Origin: Clostridia bacterium
GTDB lineage: Bacteria; Bacillota; Clostridia; Christensenellales; QALW01
Direction of reading: 5' to 3'
Length of the DNA stretch: 64,000 bases
Assembly (NCBI GenBank): GCA_900769815.1
Contig: CAAGID010000037.1
Coordinates: forward strand, 1-64,000
Position 1 is the stretch's first letter. Every line of letters begins with the position of its first letter. Shown piece after piece: positions 61,677 through 64,000 of this stretch. The notes under the pieces were generated by a model, which saw only the letters and a program-made list of their open reading frames with translations, was not told the origin of the DNA and made no database searches. The translations under genes were made by a program, and so were the position numbers.

Positions 61677-62573
61677 TTAAATATATTTATCCATAATTTC
61701 TTTTATAGAATATTCATCCTTGGCATCGGGACGGGCTTCCTTAAAAAGCTCCCATTTCTCAACGTGAACTGCAGTTGCATCGGGGGGAAGATGATATAAG
61801 GGGGATAGCGTTTCACACTCCGTCATAAAATCACAGCAGTAGGTTTCAAAGGAAACGCCTAAATCGGGATAAACTGCATCGGGCTCAACAGGATAGCGTT
61901 TAATAAAGAGGCAATCCTTATTAAAAAGTCCCATCCAGCCTTGCTGGTTATCCATACCGATTTTAAATAACTTTTCATTTTTAGGCTCATTACTTATCGT
62001 AATATATTTTTCGCCCCAATAAACGCGGGGGTCGTTAAGGTCGGTGTATGCCCAAAGTGCAATTCTTCGGTTAGGTAAATACTGATGATATTTTTCAGGC
62101 TCAGGGATAATTTCAAGACCGCCCTTATCACAAACTGTAATAGCCCAGGCGGCAAGGTCAACGTCCCAAGCACCGATATTGGTGATGCGGTGTTCAACTG
62201 TAACGCGGGAGGAATCTTCAGCTAAAGTAATTACTATCTCTTTCTGTATTCTTGCAAGCTCCTCTGCATCAGGAGTAACTGTAACGGATGCACCGTCAAT
62301 AGTATATTTTACGGGGAAGTTATCTGCAACGTACGTTCTTGGATAAGCCTCAGGTGCTGCCCAAAGTCTGTGTCCGCCATAAACTTTCCATTCATCTCCG
62401 CCTGTAGTACCTATATGGTCTTCCTTTTCACAGAACATATTTTCTCCGTCGATAAATGAATAACGGATAATTCTGGGTCCAACCTCAAGTGTAATTACGA
62501 GCTGAATAATTCCGTTTTCCATAAACAAACATTTGTCCCAACCTGCATAGGGTGCTTCGTAGATTTTTATCAT
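61677..62573 (-). CDS. DUF4380 family protein (mutarotase-like fold)
   Basis: The 298-residue protein is rich in beta strands. It has LEVGPRIIRYSFI, YGGHRLWAAPEAYPRTY (typical of DUF4380) and ITNIGAWDVDLAAWAITV. These resemble aldose-epimerase-like carbohydrate domains, but no enzyme activity is established. It lacks a signal peptide, so it is cytosolic. It lies 11 bases downstream of the phosphoesterase gene and is probably co-transcribed with it. Confidence 0.85.
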   Translation of the reverse strand: MIKIYEAPYAGWDKCLFMENGIIQLVITLEVGPRIIRYSFIDGENMFCEKEDHIGTTGGDEWKVYGGHRLWAAPEAYPRTYVADNFPVKYTIDGASVTVTPDAEELARIQKEIVITLAEDSSRVTVEHRITNIGAWDVDLAAWAITVCDKGGLEIIPEPEKYHQYLPNRRIALWAYTDLNDPRVYWGEKYITISNEPKNEKLFKIGMDNQQGWMGLFNKDCLFIKRYPVEPDAVYPDLGVSFETYCCDFMTECETLSPLYHLPPDATAVHVEKWELFKEARPDAKDEYSIKEIMDKYI

Positions 62574-62584
62574 ATAATTCTCCT

Positions 62585-63268
62585 TTATTTTACCTCACGC
62601 AATGAAAAATCAATCATATCGCAGGAGGATAGTATATAAGTTATATTATTTCTTTCAATAATTTCAGCTTCCAATTTATTTACGCCATGCAAGTGCCCGT
62701 AAACGCAGTATTTAACATTAAATTCCTCCATTTTAGGCACGAATTGGTTAAACTTAACTTTGTTTATTACAGGCGGATAGTGAAGCATCATAATTAAAGT
62801 GGAGTTTTCGTCCATCAGCTTTTGTGCGGCAGTTAAGGTAAGCTCAAGGCGAATTTGCTCACGGGCGAAGATTTTTTTGTCTTCCTCCGTATTGCTTTCC
62901 ATCCAACCGCGTGTGCCTGCAAAAACATAATCGCCTATTTTTATGGCGTCATTTTGTAAAACGAACATATTTTCAGGCAAAGCCTCACGAACCCGCGAAA
63001 CGCTTGACCACCAAAAATCGTGATTTCCGCGGATAAGAATTTTCTTACCGGGAAGCTCGCCTATTGCGTGAAGGTCAGGTATCGCCTGATTTAAGTGCAT
63101 CGCCCAGGAAATATCCCCTGCAATTAAAACAATATCCTCGTCCGTTACCTTTTTAAGCCAATCTTCTTTAATTTTCTCAAAATGACCTTCCCACTTTGCA
63201 CCGAACATATCCATTGTTTTATCCATTGTGCCAGGTAAGTGCAGGTCAGAAACTGTAAATATTTTCAT
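62585..63268 (-). CDS. Calcineurin-like metallophosphoesterase
   Basis: The 227-residue protein shows SDLHLPG, GDISWAMH, GNHDFWWSS, MLHYPPV and YGHLHG, the complete set of metal-binding motifs. The substrate is unknown. It lies upstream of the DUF4380 gene on the same strand. Confidence 0.94.
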   Translation of the reverse strand: MKIFTVSDLHLPGTMDKTMDMFGAKWEGHFEKIKEDWLKKVTDEDIVLIAGDISWAMHLNQAIPDLHAIGELPGKKILIRGNHDFWWSSVSRVREALPENMFVLQNDAIKIGDYVFAGTRGWMESNTEEDKKIFAREQIRLELTLTAAQKLMDENSTLIMMLHYPPVINKVKFNQFVPKMEEFNVKYCVYGHLHGVNKLEAEIIERNNITYILSSCDMIDFSLREVK

Positions 63269-63352
63269 TTTTACCCTCTCAATATGTAATATAATATCAT
63301 AAATCCATTAAATTTTCAATATATTTATTAAAAAAATATAAGAGGAATAATG

Positions 63353-64000
63353 ATGGAATTTATTTTTTTAAATAAAAACGATACTTATAAATTAGATGAA
63401 AATCTTAACTTATCTCTTGCACGGAACAGAGAAATTCTTTTTACCCAAAAACTTGATAAAAGAAAGCCTCTTTGCTTTTCGGCAGATATTGATGACCGCG
63501 GTGCTATTCACGTAGGTGCAGTGTTTAAAGGGGCAATATCATATATTGTATATAATAACGGTAAGATAAACAACTTGCATCTTATGCATTTGCCTGAAAA
63601 TTTTTCCGTTACGAGCCTTATCATTAACTGTGAAGACAATCTTCGCCTTAATTACTGCGTAAAATCGCCTATGGGCTGTGCGGTGATTGAATACTCTAAA
63701 AAAGGCGAAAACTGGGCAGGAAAAAATATTTATACCTGTAGAGAGGAGTTAGTTTTAAAATACGTTAAGAAGAACAAAAATCAGTGCTATACCGTTAAAA
63801 AGGACAACAATTCATATATATTGATAAATGCATATGAGCCGGACAAAGAGATATTTTCTTCATTTAGCCCCATAGAAGACGTGCAGGGGGTTTTTGACGG
63901 TGCAGTATGGATAAATTCGGGCTGTGCCTACTTTAACGGAGGCGAGATAGCTAAAGGCAGTAAAATATTTGCACCTGATATGAAGCGTGTTTTAATAAAA
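63353..64000 (+). CDS. Hypothetical protein, truncated by the window edge
   Basis: From the ATG at 63353 (an adjacent ATG is at 63350), behind AGAGGAA, the frame is open for 216 codons to the edge. There is no signal peptide. It is rich in short beta strands with NNG- and DDRGA-type turns, reminiscent of the propeller-like protein at 36759, but without clear homology. Function unknown. Confidence 0.75.
   Translation, partial: MEFIFLNKNDTYKLDENLNLSLARNREILFTQKLDKRKPLCFSADIDDRGAIHVGAVFKGAISYIVYNNGKINNLHLMHLPENFSVTSLIINCEDNLRLNYCVKSPMGCAVIEYSKKGENWAGKNIYTCREELVLKYVKKNKNQCYTVKKDNNSYILINAYEPDKEIFSSFSPIEDVQGVFDGAVWINSGCAYFNGGEIAKGSKIFAPDMKRVLIK

Overview
The window looks like a chromosomal segment from a low-GC, spore-forming, strictly anaerobic Clostridia-type bacterium (probably a gut Oscillospirales or Eubacteriales relative). 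The sporulation genes spoIIGA, sigE and spo0A point to a spore former. The flavodiiron, superoxide reductase and rubredoxin cluster points to an anaerobe. No ribosomal RNA or marker is present that fixes the species.

Layout. 1-3.1 kb: tRNA genes, sigE/spoIIGA, a DegV protein and ribosomal protein bL9. 3.3-12.7 kb: one compact minus-strand operon of eight genes headed by a BlaI-type repressor and a BlaR1-type membrane protease, then an RCC1-repeat lipoprotein, a lipoprotein that repeats the BlaR1 sensor domain, and a four-gene MacB/FtsX-type ABC efflux system. Two 18-bp operators precede blaI. 12.9-29.7 kb: a 16.8-kb integrative element in an initiator tRNA gene, bounded by a perfect 47-bp direct repeat, with a tyrosine integrase. 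Nested inside it is an 8.68-kb unit bounded by perfect 22-bp inverted repeats. That unit carries a serine recombinase, a structured leader RNA with terminator, a 2067-residue dockerin-bearing surface protein and a membrane-anchored cohesin-like protein. The rest of the element holds a Rep-like protein, a probable origin, three small helical proteins, a DUF1810 protein, and a two-gene HEPN-like plus membrane/TPR module that is a candidate defence system.

29.7-64 kb is mostly core genome: a TAXI-TRAP transporter; a cation efflux pump divergent from a TetR regulator; Nudix; glycogen synthase followed by a lipoprotein, NfeD and flotillin FloA; uracil salvage (upp and permease); hexitol-phosphate and sorbose-phosphate type dehydrogenases behind an IMP dehydrogenase that resembles the Tritrichomonas foetus enzyme; glyA; YlmH and a phosphopantetheinyl transferase; hydrolase; iron alcohol dehydrogenase; PBP1A; spo0A; a Crp/Fnr-controlled oxygen-defence cluster (ferredoxin, flavodiiron fusion, superoxide reductase, rubredoxin); a DMT exporter; a DUF4380 protein; a phosphoesterase; and a truncated gene at the right edge. 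Two hairpin-rich non-coding blocks (about 55.0-55.3 and 60.4-60.7 kb) share a short motif and look like small non-autonomous repeats.

All calls rest on reading the sequence and remembered family patterns. No database search was run.
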